Below, piece by piece: positions 13,271 to 14,359 of a stretch of DNA of 14,359 bases. The stretch's first letter is position 1. Every line of letters begins with the position of its first letter. The DNA comes from an uncultured Moraxella sp. (lineage in GTDB: Bacteria; Pseudomonadota; Gammaproteobacteria; Pseudomonadales; Moraxellaceae), in contig CALJUC010000223.1 of the NCBI GenBank assembly GCA_937975585.1, positions 1 to 14,359 of the forward strand. Direction: 5' to 3'. Below the pieces are notes generated by a model. That model saw only the letters and a list, made by a program, of their open reading frames with translations. It searched no databases and was not told the DNA's origin. The position numbers and the translations under genes were made by a program.

Positions 13271-14359
13271 ATGGCTATGACCCCATCAAAATCCTCGTCA
13301 ACCACCGCGCAAACTGCGGATTCTGACAATAATAATATCTCAAGAACCAAAGACGCAAGCTATCAAACCAATCGCAAAAAAAGTTGGTCACAAGCGATGG
13401 CAACGTATTTGGACCGCCGCGCTTTGATTATGCTGTTTTTAGGGTTTTCGGCGGGTATTCCGATTTTGCTGATTTTTTCAAGTTTGTCATTGTGGTTGCG
13501 AGAAGCGGGTATTGACCGTAGTACGGTGACCATGTTTAGTTGGGCAGCGTTAGGTTATTCGTTTAAGTTTATTTGGGCGCCGCTGATTGATGCTATTCCC
13601 TTGCCGGTACTTAGCCGGATGTTGGGTCGTCGTCGTTCTTGGTTGTTGGTCGCGCAAGGTTTGATTATCACCGCGATTTTATTGATGGCAAATATTAACC
13701 CCGCTGATCAACTAACCAATGATAACACCTTAGTTTGGATGGCAATGGCAGCTGTTTTATTGGGTTTTTCGTCTGCGACTCAGGATATTGTCATTGATGC
13801 CTATCGCATTGAGCTCGCCGATACCCAAATGCAATCGGTATTATCCGCGACTTACAATGCGGGCTATCGTTTGGGTATGATTGTGGCAGGTGCAGGTGCG
13901 TTGTTCTTGGCAGAATCGCTAGGCTCAGTCAAAGATGCGTATCTATATTCAGCGTGGCAACAGACGTATTGGATTATGGCTGCGGTCATGGGGGTAGGTG
14001 TTATTACGACGTTGGTTATCCATGAACCGGCAATTAACCAGCAGCGTCAAAATCGTCCGGCATCGGATTATGTGCGCTTGGTGGTGGTGTTTTTACTATC
14101 CGTGCTTGGCTTTATCGGTGCGTATATTGGGCTGGGTAAAGTATTGCCAGAAGTCGATGGTGTACTTATCAGCTTTTTATTAGAAGCCGTGACCTTGGTT
14201 GGCTCACTGGCCGCTGCGTTGGTCGTGGGAACAATTCTGGTGCAGTTTGGCGTGGTCAAAAAATCCGTTGCCTATGCGACTTGGGTTGAACCGATTATGG
14301 ACTTTTTTGTCCGTTATGGTAAAAAAGCCTTGTTGTTACTGCTACTGATCGGTCTGTAC
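13271..14359 (+). CDS. ampG: AmpG-like muropeptide permease (MFS), 5' part, runs off the window
   Basis: The frame is open from the ATG at 13271 to the last base, giving 363 residues without a stop. AmpG imports anhydro-muropeptides released in cell-wall turnover for recycling, and in some species this controls ampC beta-lactamase induction. After a polar head of about 50 residues come hydrophobic helices with LFLGFSAGIP (55-64), SFKFIWAPLID (97-107), the loop GRRRSW (119-124) and SATQDIVIDAYR (168-179), all close to AmpG landmarks. E. coli AmpG has almost no such polar head; a second ATG at 13277 would change it little. The ribosome site is weak. MFS relatives with other substrates share this fold, so the substrate is inferred. 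Regulatory dyads lie just upstream. Confidence 0.78.
   Translation, partial: MAMTPSKSSSTTAQTADSDNNNISRTKDASYQTNRKKSWSQAMATYLDRRALIMLFLGFSAGIPILLIFSSLSLWLREAGIDRSTVTMFSWAALGYSFKFIWAPLIDAIPLPVLSRMLGRRRSWLLVAQGLIITAILLMANINPADQLTNDNTLVWMAMAAVLLGFSSATQDIVIDAYRIELADTQMQSVLSATYNAGYRLGMIVAGAGALFLAESLGSVKDAYLYSAWQQTYWIMAAVMGVGVITTLVIHEPAINQQRQNRPASDYVRLVVVFLLSVLGFIGAYIGLGKVLPEVDGVLISFLLEAVTLVGSLAAALVVGTILVQFGVVKKSVAYATWVEPIMDFFVRYGKKALLLLLLIGLY

Noticed and set aside
1..14359. A novel defence, mobile or biosynthetic system
   Set aside because: Nearly every gene belongs to a recognised conserved family, and no cluster of unknown genes, transposase, integrase or direct-repeat boundary is visible.

Overview
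This window is a gene-dense stretch of bacterial chromosome. It looks like a Gram-negative gammaproteobacterium, probably of the Moraxellaceae (Psychrobacter/Moraxella type). The reasons are the lipid A/KDO genes (msbA, lpxK, kdsB), a gammaproteobacterial soluble transhydrogenase, a CysB-type regulator and a moderate base composition judged by eye. The family-level placement is inference from protein resemblance, not from a search.

Plus-strand block, 1-10234. The window opens inside ppsR (PEP synthase regulatory kinase/phosphorylase). It continues with sthA (soluble NAD(P) transhydrogenase), rsmG (16S rRNA G527 methyltransferase), the chromosome-partitioning pair parA-parB, and an envelope block exbB-exbD-msbA-lpxK-kdsB. 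The envelope block pairs a proton-motive-force-driven ExbB/ExbD module with the lipid A-core flippase MsbA, the lipid A 4'-kinase LpxK and the CMP-KDO synthetase KdsB, so it serves outer-membrane biogenesis. A strong bidirectional terminator at 10260-10297 closes it.

Minus-strand block, 12932-10317. Read right to left, this holds a solitary HicB-like antitoxin/RHH protein, a CysB-family LysR regulator and a YhbW-like luciferase-family flavin oxidoreductase. An unusual set of overlapping, mutually exclusive hairpins lies between the regulator and the oxidoreductase. The block ends at the same bidirectional terminator.

Right end, 12933-14359. A 338-base AT-rich divergent intergenic region is full of dyads (12-bp palindromes at 12987-12998 and 13240-13251, and a 9-bp inverted repeat at 13012-13068). 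It is followed by the start of an AmpG-like MFS permease that runs off the window.

I see no tRNA, rRNA, insertion sequence, CRISPR array, prophage gene or attachment site. Nearly all genes are recognisable housekeeping or conserved families. I find no convincing undescribed multi-gene system. The most interesting signals are regulatory: the competing hairpins upstream of the oxidoreductase, the palindrome in the hicB promoter spacer, and the repeated GGCAAATT-type motif before the AmpG-like gene. The partition locus sitting apart from mnmG is also worth noting.
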